64,000 bases of DNA from CAVIQK01 sp963644945 (lineage in GTDB: Bacteria > Bacillota > Clostridia > Christensenellales > DTU072). The stretch is from assembly GCA_963644945.1 (NCBI GenBank), contig CAVIQK010000007.1:14694-78693 (forward strand). The letters are read 5' to 3'. Shown in pieces: positions 40,477 to 47,932 of this stretch (within the stretch, counting starts at the first letter, position 1; each line of letters opens with the position of its first letter). The notes below the pieces were generated by a model that worked only from the letters and a program-made list of their open reading frames with translations, was not told where the DNA came from and ran no database searches. The position numbers were made by a program, and so were the translations under genes.

Positions 40477-40505
40477 ATTTTATCAACACATTTTTTCTTT
40501 GTCAA
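40477..40505 (-). promoter_or_regulatory. Promoter of pyrG
   Basis: Minus-strand -35 TTGACA (40505-40500), 17-bp spacer, -10 TAAAAT (40482-40477). The transcript would begin near ACACGAG and not with the G run used for pyrG slippage control in Bacillus. Confidence 0.85.
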
Positions 40506-40594
40506 GAAATTTTTTATAATTTTTTATTTGATTTTTTATAAGCAAAATCACTCTTAAAATCTCAAAAAAATTCTTATTATTTTTATATAAATAA

Positions 40595-40623
40595 TTGACA
40601 ACTAAAGTTCATAAGAATATAAT
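40595..40623 (+). promoter_or_regulatory. Promoter of glnN
   Basis: Perfect -35 TTGACA (40595-40600), 17-bp spacer, perfect -10 TATAAT (40618-40623). The leader is about 68 nt. Confidence 0.9.
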
Positions 40624-40644
40624 TCACCTATCTTTGAAAACATG

Positions 40645-40671
40645 ACGGCATCTTGATTTTATCGGTGCCGT
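40645..40671 (+). other. Hairpin in the glnN leader
   Basis: ACGGCA (40645-40650) and TGCCGT (40666-40671) form a 6-bp stem with a 15-nt loop, followed by TTT. It could be a weak attenuator or a stabilising structure 8 bp upstream of the ribosome site. The remaining bases of the 405-bp pyrG-glnN gap are AT-rich spacer. Confidence 0.4.
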
Positions 40672-40697
40672 TTTCACTTAAAAGGAGAAATGTCAAA

Positions 40698-42791
40698 ATG
40701 GATGCAATCGACAAAATCTTTGGCACAATGGTTTTTAACGATTCCGTAATGTCCGAAAGACTTCCAAAAGAAGTGTACAATGAGGTCTGCCTTGCAATCG
40801 AAGAAGGCAAGCGACTCGATCTAGAAACCGCCAACGTCATCGCAAGTGCAATGAAAGACTGGGCAGTCGAAAACGGAGCAACACACTACACGCACTGGTT
40901 CCAACCTATGACCGGAGTCACCGCCGAAAAGCACGACAGTTTTATTTCTCCCGACAAAAACGGCTCTATTATTATGGAGTTTTCCGGAAAAGAACTTGTC
41001 AGAGGCGAGCCGGATGCATCAAGTTTTCCGTCCGGTGGTCTTAGAGCCACGTTTGAGGCAAGGGGCTATACCGCTTGGGATCCCACGTCTTATGCTTTCA
41101 TAAAAGACGGCATTTTGTGCATCCCGACAGCCTTTTGTTCGTATGGCGGCGAATCTCTTGACAAAAAAACACCGCTTCTTAGGTCCATGGAAGCCATCAA
41201 CACCGAAGCACTCCGCATATTAAAACTATTTGGAAACAACTCGGTAAAATCGGTCAAAACCACCGTCGGACCGGAACAAGAATATTTCCTTATTCCGAAA
41301 GCCCTTTTTGACAAACGAAAAGACCTTATTTTCACAGGGCGCACTCTTATCGGCGCACGTCCTCCCAAGGGACAAGAACTAGACGATCACTATTTCGGTG
41401 CAATCAAACCCCAAGTTCAAGAGTTTATGAAAGACCTAAACGAAGAACTCTGGAAACTAGGCGTACTTGCAAAGACCGAACACAACGAAGTCGCTCCGTC
41501 ACAACACGAACTTGCCCCCATTTTCACCACGACCAACATCGCAACAGACCACAACCAAATCACAATGGAAATGATGAGAAAAGTGGCGAAAAAACATGGT
41601 ATGGTTTGTCTTCTTCACGAAAAACCTTTTTCCGGAGTCAACGGTAGCGGTAAACACAACAACTGGTCAATGACGACAGACACCGGCATCAACCTTTTGG
41701 AGCCGGGCGAAACTCCTTATGACAACGCTCAATTTCTATTGTTCCTGACCGCCGTCATCAAAGCCGTTGACGAATATCAAGATTTGTTGAGAATATCGGC
41801 TGCATCCCCCGGAAACGATCATCGTCTTGGCGCAAATGAGGCTCCTCCTGCGGTTGTTTCCATGTTTTTAGGCGACGAACTTACAGAAATTCTCGAAGCC
41901 ATCGAAAAAGATTCTTCTTACAGCAAGAAGGAAAAAGTCAACATGAAAATAGGTGTACATGTTATACCTAAATTCCCCAAAGACACGACCGACAGAAACC
42001 GTACATCGCCTTTTGCATTCACAGGCAACAAGTTTGAATTTAGAATGATCGGTTCCTCTATGTCGATTGCCGAAGCCAACATTACCCTAAACACCGCCGT
42101 AGCCAATGCCTTAAAAGAATTTGCCGACGAGTTGGAAGGAAAACAAGGCCGTTTTACCGAAGCGCTCCACGACCTAATCAAGAAAAATATCACAAAACAC
42201 AAGAGAATAATTTTCAACGGCAACGGATACGATGACGAATGGATAAAAGAAGCGACCGAAAAGAGAGGTCTTCTCAATCTAAAATCTACTCCGGAGTGTC
42301 TTCCTTATTTAGTGTCCGACAAAAACATAAAATTGTTCGCATCCTTTGGAGTTTTCTCCGAAAAAGAATTGCGTGCAAGATACGAAATCATGCTCGAAAA
42401 CTACGTAAAAACCATCCACATAGAGGCTCTTACATTGATAGACATGATCAACAAAGACGTTTTGCCGGCAGTATCGACTTATTCATCCAACCTTGCTAGC
42501 ACCATTATTAAGAAAACTTCGGTTTCCGATAACATTGACTGCTCTTACGAAAAATCCAGACTCGAAAAAATCTCGTCTATCGAATCTACACTACTGACAG
42601 AAACCGACAATCTATCACATCTTTTGGATGCAACATTTTCCGACAGCCAAAAAGAAGCCGAATATTATCACGATTTCGTATTTATGAAAATGCAAGAAAT
42701 TAGATCTTATGCCGACAGTGCGGAGTTGATAATGCCCTCCTCTTTGTGGCCTTATCCGTCGTATGCCGATTTGCTTTTCGGAATAAATTAA
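40698..42791 (+). CDS. glnN: Type III glutamine synthetase
   Basis: The 697-aa length and sequence are those of GSIII, the large dodecameric glutamine synthetase of Bacteroides, cyanobacteria and Clostridia. Visible motifs are THYTHWFQPMTG, GPEQEYFLI and KTEHNEVAPSQHELAP. Further on are HEKPFSGVNGSGKHNNWS and NRTSPFAFTGNKFEFR. A 15-codon upstream extension exists, but AAAAGGAG lies 10 bp before the ATG at 40698. It has a strong promoter and a terminator, and is a single gene. No GlnR or NtrC site was recognised. Confidence 0.95.
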   Translation: MDAIDKIFGTMVFNDSVMSERLPKEVYNEVCLAIEEGKRLDLETANVIASAMKDWAVENGATHYTHWFQPMTGVTAEKHDSFISPDKNGSIIMEFSGKELVRGEPDASSFPSGGLRATFEARGYTAWDPTSYAFIKDGILCIPTAFCSYGGESLDKKTPLLRSMEAINTEALRILKLFGNNSVKSVKTTVGPEQEYFLIPKALFDKRKDLIFTGRTLIGARPPKGQELDDHYFGAIKPQVQEFMKDLNEELWKLGVLAKTEHNEVAPSQHELAPIFTTTNIATDHNQITMEMMRKVAKKHGMVCLLHEKPFSGVNGSGKHNNWSMTTDTGINLLEPGETPYDNAQFLLFLTAVIKAVDEYQDLLRISAASPGNDHRLGANEAPPAVVSMFLGDELTEILEAIEKDSSYSKKEKVNMKIGVHVIPKFPKDTTDRNRTSPFAFTGNKFEFRMIGSSMSIAEANITLNTAVANALKEFADELEGKQGRFTEALHDLIKKNITKHKRIIFNGNGYDDEWIKEATEKRGLLNLKSTPECLPYLVSDKNIKLFASFGVFSEKELRARYEIMLENYVKTIHIEALTLIDMINKDVLPAVSTYSSNLASTIIKKTSVSDNIDCSYEKSRLEKISSIESTLLTETDNLSHLLDATFSDSQKEAEYYHDFVFMKMQEIRSYADSAELIMPSSLWPYPSYADLLFGIN

Positions 42792-42801
42792 CAACAAAAA
42801 T

Positions 42802-42829
42802 AAAGGTCGCATCAAAGCGACCTTTTTTA
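42802..42829. terminator. Bidirectional terminator between glnN and the DUF3737 gene
   Basis: AAAGGTCGC pairs with GCGACCTTT over a short loop, with T6 on the + strand. On the minus strand it directly follows the stop of the convergent gene, and TTTATTTTTG follows the stem. Confidence 0.9.
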
Positions 42830-43663
42830 TTTTCTTACAATTATTTCCGCCGTTGAACAGGGATCGTCTCTTATTATCTCACAGTTTTCGGGAATTATAA
42901 TTCTGCCGGATTTCGGGTTTTTAATACTCATTATATTCGATGTAAGAGTTGCATCAACCTCGGATTTTTCAAAAGCCAAATCGCAATTTTCGGTTTCGCA
43001 ATTTATCAATTTTAGATTTTTACAATAACAAAGCGGTTGTGTTCCTATTATTTTGCAGTTTTCTAGTGTTAGACCGTCGGAATACCACGACAAATATTCA
43101 CCTTTTATAATAGAATTTCTCACGACCACGTTTTGCGCATGCCAAAAAGCGTCTTTTGTATCGAACACACAGTTTTCAAACACCGCATTTTTTATATATT
43201 GAAAAGAGTATTTTCCTTTCATTTTTACGTTTTCGAATCTAATATTTTCGGAACGCATGAGGAAATATTCGCTTTCTGCGGTAGTATTAAAAATTTCCAG
43301 TCCGTCAACCGACCACCCGAATTCGGGTGAGATAATATCCGTATCGGAGATTTTTACGTTTTTGCATTCTCTCAAGGCTTTTATTCCGTGCATTTTGGTC
43401 GAATTTATCTCAATGCCGTTTGAATACCACAATGCCGCTCTACAAAGATTGGTCATCTCGGACGAAGATATTTTTAGATTGTCGTCATGCCAAAACGGAT
43501 ATCTCAAATTGAAAAAACAATTCTCCGCAACAATGTTTTTACATTCCTTGAAGGCACTCTCTCCGTCCCTCGGACCGTCAAAAGAACAATTTTTGACAGT
43601 CACGTTTTCTTGTCCGTACAAAGCACGCTCTTCGTCAAAGGACTCGTTTTCTATAATTTTCAT
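42827..43663 (-). CDS. DUF3737-family beta-helix protein
   Basis: The 278-aa protein consists almost entirely of short beta-strand repeats with regularly spaced Asn/Cys/Phe (for example NVTVKNCSF, NIVAENCFF, NAVFENCVF, NVVVRNSII). This is a right-handed parallel beta-helix of the DUF3737 type, often annotated as a hydrolase. The N-terminal MKIIENESFDEERALYG is typical of the family. It has no signal peptide. It follows the Fe-S flavoprotein gene by 13 bp and shares its MerR-type promoter. Its biochemical role is not known to me. Confidence 0.85.
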   Translation of the reverse strand: MKIIENESFDEERALYGQENVTVKNCSFDGPRDGESAFKECKNIVAENCFFNLRYPFWHDDNLKISSSEMTNLCRAALWYSNGIEINSTKMHGIKALRECKNVKISDTDIISPEFGWSVDGLEIFNTTAESEYFLMRSENIRFENVKMKGKYSFQYIKNAVFENCVFDTKDAFWHAQNVVVRNSIIKGEYLSWYSDGLTLENCKIIGTQPLCYCKNLKLINCETENCDLAFEKSEVDATLTSNIMSIKNPKSGRIIIPENCEIIRDDPCSTAEIIVRK

Positions 43664-43676
43664 ATTTCACCCTTGT

Positions 43677-44222
43677 CTAGTTTATCGATTTACCTGTTTC
43701 GTAGGCTAGTTTCAAATCATTTTCTTTATTCAAAATGGCGTTAGGCTCGTCCACTCCGCCGGAGAATATCGCACCTTTTAGTTTTGCTTTATCAAAGCAC
43801 TCTATCCATCCTTCAAGTCCTCTTACCGCTCTTTCGTCTGTATCGGACACAGTGTCTGCCGCAGTTGACAGAATATAAATATCTCTAAACTTATAATCGG
43901 ATGAATAAAGCGAATTACAGCGATCTATCAAAGTCTTCATTTGTCCGCTCATTTCGTAATAGTAAATAGGTGTTGCCCATACTATAACATCTGCATTTTT
44001 CATTTTTTCGGCAATTTCTATTGCATCGTCTTTGATTACGCAAGCGCCCTTTTGCTGACACAAAAGACACCCCGTACAAAAGGCAATTTTTTTGTTTTTT
44101 AGACTTACCGCTTCTACAATGTTGCCACCGTCAACGGCTCCTCTCATAAATTCGTCGGCAAGTTTGTCGGAGTTGCTTTTGGCTCTCAAACTTGTTTTTA
44201 TTATCAAAACTTTTTTGCTCAT
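43677..44222 (-). CDS. NADPH-dependent FMN reductase-like iron-sulfur flavoprotein
   Basis: The 181-aa flavodoxin-fold protein starts KVLIIKTSLRAKSNSDKLA, the FMN phosphate loop. CTGCLLCQQKGAC (residues 49-61) has the C-x2-C-x2-C-x(5)-C spacing of a [4Fe-4S] cluster in archaeal/clostridial iron-sulfur flavoproteins. WATPIYYYEMSGQMKTLIDR is the second FMN region. It acts in cytoplasmic redox, possibly quinone or stress-related. A SoxR-like MerR operator sits in its promoter, which suits a redox-inducible gene. Confidence 0.88.
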   Translation of the reverse strand: MSKKVLIIKTSLRAKSNSDKLADEFMRGAVDGGNIVEAVSLKNKKIAFCTGCLLCQQKGACVIKDDAIEIAEKMKNADVIVWATPIYYYEMSGQMKTLIDRCNSLYSSDYKFRDIYILSTAADTVSDTDERAVRGLEGWIECFDKAKLKGAIFSGGVDEPNAILNKENDLKLAYETGKSIN

Positions 44223-44258
44223 ATCTTTACCTCCGATATATCATTATATTCTCAAAAT

Positions 44259-44289
44259 ATTATAATACCTCAACCGAAGTTGAGGTCAA
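44259..44289 (-). promoter_or_regulatory. MerR-type (SoxR-like) promoter/operator of the flavoprotein-DUF3737 pair
   Basis: Minus-strand -35 TTGACC (44289-44284) and a perfect -10 TATAAT (44264-44259) are 19 bp apart. A perfect dyad ACCTCAAC, four bases, GTTGAGGT (44267-44286) fills the spacer. CCTCAA-N6-TTGAGG equals the half-sites of the SoxR box. The geometry is identical to that at 14023-14053. Confidence 0.85.
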
Positions 44290-44416
44290 GAATCTTTCTT
44301 ATTTTTTATAATATTTTTTTGAAAATTTTTGCAAACTTTTAATTACACTTGGTTTACACATGTAGAATAAATCTCGTGCAAAATTGCCCAAATTACGGTT
44401 TTTAGGTTCTTGATTT

Positions 44417-45811
44417 TTATTTTTTGGATACCTTTACTCCGTCTTTTGTATCTAAAACCATATAACCTTTTTGGTCTAATTCATTTCTTATCTCGTCTGC
44501 CAATGCGAAGTTTCTTTCTTTTTTGGCTTGAGTTCTTTTCTCGACAAGTTGCATTATTTCTTCGGGGACGGCGCCTTCCTTTTTCTTATCTACAAATTCT
44601 ATAAATTCTTTTGCGTCTTTTGTAAAAAGTCCAAGTAGAGCATAAACTTTTCTTATCTCTAATACGTCCGCTTTTGCACTTAAATCGCCGTTTGCAATTT
44701 TCTTTCTTATGGTCTTGAAATATCCATACAAATTTGCAAGCGCTCTCGACGTGTTGAAATCGTCATCCATCGCAGTGTCAAAATCTTCGTTTATTTTTAG
44801 TTCAGAAGGGAGATTTTCTCCTTCCATACTTTCTACTTTTTCTACGACCTTATAGAAGTCGTACATACTTTTTTCGGCTCCGTCAAAGACTTCATCCGAC
44901 AAATTTATATCGTTGCGATAATTGGTAGAAAGCAAAGCAAATTTAATCGATTCGGGGGAATATTTGTCGAGGAGATCTGCTAAAAGTAGGCTATTTCCCA
45001 AAGACTTGGACATTTTTTGTCCGTTTATTTTTATAAGTCCGTTGTGAATCCAATATTTTGCGAATTGCTTTCCGGTAAGGGCTTCGGTTTGGGCAATTTC
45101 GTTTTCGTGATGAGGAAACACCAAATCTCTTCCGCCACCGTGAATATCGATTTGTTCGCCGAAGGCAACTCTATTCATGCACGAGCATTCTATATGCCAC
45201 CCGGGACGACCTTTGCCCCACGGACTGTCCCACGAAATTTCACCGGGTTTTGCAGATTTCCAAAGAGCAAAATCTAGCGGATACTTCTTTTCTTCGCCAG
45301 CCTCTATTCTCACGCCTGCAATCGCATCGTCAAGGTTTCTGTTGGAGAGTTTTCCGTATTCTTTGAACGATTCTACGGCAAAATAAACATCTCCCGACGG
45401 AGTAGAATAAGCATGTCCCGTTTCTATAAGTTCTTTTACGAATTCAATTATGTTTTGAATATTTTCGGTGGCTTTTAGCCATATATCCGGATCGTCCACT
45501 TCGAGTCTTCTCATCTCATGATCAATTTTTTCTATCATCATTTGAGCATATTTGTCGGCAGGGATGCCCGTCCTTATGCTTGCCGCTATAATCTTGTCAT
45601 CGACGTCGGTATAGTTTCTCGCATAAGTTGTGGAAAAACCTTTTTTATTTAGATATTTGCGAATAATGTCATATATTAGTGCTTGAAAGGCATGCCCTAT
45701 GTGAGCCTCGCCCGATACGGTTATTCCGCACGCATACATCTTTACGTATGGCGGATTAATCGGCTCAAACACTTCTTTTTGTCTTGTAAGCGTATTGTAA
45801 ACTTTTAGCAT
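44417..45811 (-). CDS. cysS: Cysteinyl-tRNA synthetase
   Basis: The 464-aa class I synthetase has the HIGH motif in CGITVSGEAHIGHAFQ and the KMSKS loop in KINGQKMSKSLGNS. Zinc ligands lie in the YACG, ECSCMN and HHENEIAQ segments. It starts 1 bp after the cysE stop, so cysteine synthesis and charging are coupled on one transcript. No T-box leader is present. Confidence 0.96.
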   Translation of the reverse strand: MLKVYNTLTRQKEVFEPINPPYVKMYACGITVSGEAHIGHAFQALIYDIIRKYLNKKGFSTTYARNYTDVDDKIIAASIRTGIPADKYAQMMIEKIDHEMRRLEVDDPDIWLKATENIQNIIEFVKELIETGHAYSTPSGDVYFAVESFKEYGKLSNRNLDDAIAGVRIEAGEEKKYPLDFALWKSAKPGEISWDSPWGKGRPGWHIECSCMNRVAFGEQIDIHGGGRDLVFPHHENEIAQTEALTGKQFAKYWIHNGLIKINGQKMSKSLGNSLLLADLLDKYSPESIKFALLSTNYRNDINLSDEVFDGAEKSMYDFYKVVEKVESMEGENLPSELKINEDFDTAMDDDFNTSRALANLYGYFKTIRKKIANGDLSAKADVLEIRKVYALLGLFTKDAKEFIEFVDKKKEGAVPEEIMQLVEKRTQAKKERNFALADEIRNELDQKGYMVLDTKDGVKVSKK

Positions 45812-45812
45812 A

Positions 45813-46505
45813 TCAGTCCTCGTTTTTAGGGTTTTCTTCTATCAAATTGTCTTCGTTTATCGAAATACTGTAGTGGCAAGATTTTATGCCGATTTTTTCT
45901 TCGAGAGCAATTATTCTCTCATTAAGTCTTTTGACTTCTTCCATCATAGGATCGGGGAAATGGGTTTGGTCCATGTAATCGATTTTCTTGCCGAACATTC
46001 TCACCACTCGTCCGGGGACACCTACCACAGTAGCATGCGACGGAACATCTCTTAGCACAACCGAACCTGCACCTATTTTTACATCGTCGCCGATTGTGAC
46101 GGGGCCCAAAATCTTGGCACCTGCCGAAATCATTACGTTGTTGCCGATAGTGGGATGTCTTTTGCCTGTTTCTTTGCCGGTGCCTCCAAGCGTCACACCT
46201 TGATAAATGGTGACATTGTTGCCAATCTCGGCAGTTTCGCCGATGACCACACCGGTCCCGTGATCTATAAATATGCCTTCGCCTATTTTGGCGGCAGGAT
46301 GAATATCTATACTATACTTTTTTCTAGCCTTATACGACAAATATGCCGGCAAAAACTTAAACCCTTTGCCCGTAAGCCAATGAGCCATTCTATATAGTTT
46401 TATTGCCTTGAACCCGGGATATGTAAACCAAACTATCCATTTAGAATTGGCTGCCGGATCTCTGTCAACGGCGGCTTGCAAATCTTTTTTAATATTATCA
46501 AACAT
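45813..46505 (-). CDS. cysE: Serine O-acetyltransferase
   Basis: The 230-aa enzyme acetylates serine with acetyl-CoA, the first step of cysteine synthesis. The short N-terminal helical region is followed by a hexapeptide left-handed beta-helix (IHPAAKIGEGIFIDHGTGVVIGETAEIG, then GGTGKETGKRHPTIGNNVMI) with the active-site His/Asp. The C-terminal tail is longer and acidic. It starts 2 bp after the unknown membrane protein gene and precedes cysS. Confidence 0.93.
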   Translation of the reverse strand: MFDNIKKDLQAAVDRDPAANSKWIVWFTYPGFKAIKLYRMAHWLTGKGFKFLPAYLSYKARKKYSIDIHPAAKIGEGIFIDHGTGVVIGETAEIGNNVTIYQGVTLGGTGKETGKRHPTIGNNVMISAGAKILGPVTIGDDVKIGAGSVVLRDVPSHATVVGVPGRVVRMFGKKIDYMDQTHFPDPMMEEVKRLNERIIALEEKIGIKSCHYSISINEDNLIEENPKNED

Positions 46506-46507
46506 TT

Positions 46508-47872
46508 TTATCTAGATGCACGACGTTTTTTCTTTTTTACAGGGGACGGAGTCGGCGGACGGTTGCCTGCAGGCACGAACCCCGGTAATTTTTGGTCTTT
46601 GTTGCGGAAGATTTTTGGAAGTATCAGCATTATTACGCCAACCGCCAGACATATCATAACCGGAATGTTCACCGATATTATCGCCGTTTCGTTTTCCATA
46701 AAACTTGTCAGCGACATTGAAAAGTAATTTTGTAAACAATAATCACTCGAAAGTCCATAAGGAATTGCCAAAAATGCCGGCATTATCAACGCAATCAACG
46801 AGAAAATTATCAACAGTATCGCATAGACGTGGAGTCTTCTTCCCGTATATGTAAACAAACTAAGCACCGATGAGAGAAGTCCTACCACAAGGCAAAGTCC
46901 TATGCCCACATAGGAATATAGCGTAGCATAAACCGAAATACAATAAATGATTTTATCCTTTTCGTACTGTCCTTCGCTATTTTTCTTTATTTGAAGATAA
47001 TCGCTCTTTTCAAAAATAAATCTTGCATAGAAAGCATCTGCTCCGTCGATTTTCTCATTGTTTTTGATAGCAGAAATATCATAAGCCGAAAAAGGTTTTG
47101 TTTGGACAAGTCCTTTTATAATATCCGCCATTGTTATATCAAGGGTTTGAAGACCGAGTTCTCCGTATAATCTTACTACACCGGGGGCTTCTTCCTCGCC
47201 GTCCGGAATATACGGCTCATACAATCTTTCTTTGCCTTCCATATAGGAGCCTTGGGGGAAATCTCCGTCGTTTTCTACCAAAAAGTCAAGAGTGTCTTCG
47301 CCCAGTTTATACGAATATAGCGAAACGACATTGATTCCCGATAAACTTGATGAAATGTTTTCAACCGTAGAGGATGGGAAAATCAACGAGAAAAAGAGTA
47401 TTATCACGACAAGCGCAATAAACACGATATTTATTATAGGGAGCGATACTCCGTAATAACGAGTCTTGCGAAAATACTCGTCAAATCTAAAATCCATTTG
47501 ATCGTAAGCGGACTCTCTTCCTTTTACGTTCGTGTTTTGAGTTCTAACTCCGGCACGTTTTAATTTTTTATACAAATCTTCACTGCCGTAATTTCCGGAA
47601 TATAACTTCTTCTGGACATTTTGATAAGCCTTTTTCTTATCTTTTAGTCTAGCGGTGTGATTGGGAGAACTAGAATCGGCAATTTCACGATCGATTTCTT
47701 TTATTTTGTCATTGACTGCATACAAAAGCATCGACTCGTCACGCTGTTTCCAAGAGTTCGAGTTGGCTTCGAGATTTTCTTGTCTTACAGCCTCATTTCT
47801 AGAAAGAGTCTTTTGGTTTGCCTTCTTTGATATTTTGTTGGTTTTCTTTTTATCGATCTTTTTTTCTGCCAT
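46508..47872 (-). CDS. Unknown Lys-rich four-helix membrane protein linked to cysE-cysS
   Basis: I do not recognise this 454-aa protein. The N-terminal 140 residues are soluble and highly basic (MAEKKIDKKKTNKISKKANQ). A first membrane helix lies near 145-168. About 140 mostly acidic residues outside the membrane follow. Three more helices lie at roughly 310-335, 342-365 and 395-425. The cytoplasmic tail is basic with a PPTPSP stretch. The order suggests both ends are cytoplasmic. There is no ribosome site; a good promoter ends 10 nt before the ATG. It is the first gene of the cysE-cysS operon. Confidence 0.8.
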   Translation of the reverse strand: MAEKKIDKKKTNKISKKANQKTLSRNEAVRQENLEANSNSWKQRDESMLLYAVNDKIKEIDREIADSSSPNHTARLKDKKKAYQNVQKKLYSGNYGSEDLYKKLKRAGVRTQNTNVKGRESAYDQMDFRFDEYFRKTRYYGVSLPIINIVFIALVVIILFFSLIFPSSTVENISSSLSGINVVSLYSYKLGEDTLDFLVENDGDFPQGSYMEGKERLYEPYIPDGEEEAPGVVRLYGELGLQTLDITMADIIKGLVQTKPFSAYDISAIKNNEKIDGADAFYARFIFEKSDYLQIKKNSEGQYEKDKIIYCISVYATLYSYVGIGLCLVVGLLSSVLSLFTYTGRRLHVYAILLIIFSLIALIMPAFLAIPYGLSSDYCLQNYFSMSLTSFMENETAIISVNIPVMICLAVGVIMLILPKIFRNKDQKLPGFVPAGNRPPTPSPVKKKKRRASR

Positions 47873-47882
47873 AGCAAATTTT

Positions 47883-47911
47883 ATTATACAATTATTTTAA
47901 TTAATTGTAAA
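47883..47911 (-). promoter_or_regulatory. Promoter of the membrane protein-cysE-cysS operon
   Basis: Minus-strand -35 TTTACA (47911-47906), 17-bp spacer, perfect -10 TATAAT (47888-47883), only 10 nt before the ATG. Confidence 0.82.
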
Positions 47912-47932
47912 GATTAGTTTTCTAACAATAAC

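Noticed and set aside
40393..40505. pyrG leader as a T-box, PyrR site or known riboswitch
   Set aside because: No specifier/T-box sequence, PyrR loop consensus or riboswitch core is visible; only a terminator hairpin can be supported.
44290..44416. Terminator for cysS
   Set aside because: The region is AT-rich with T runs but has no stable stem.
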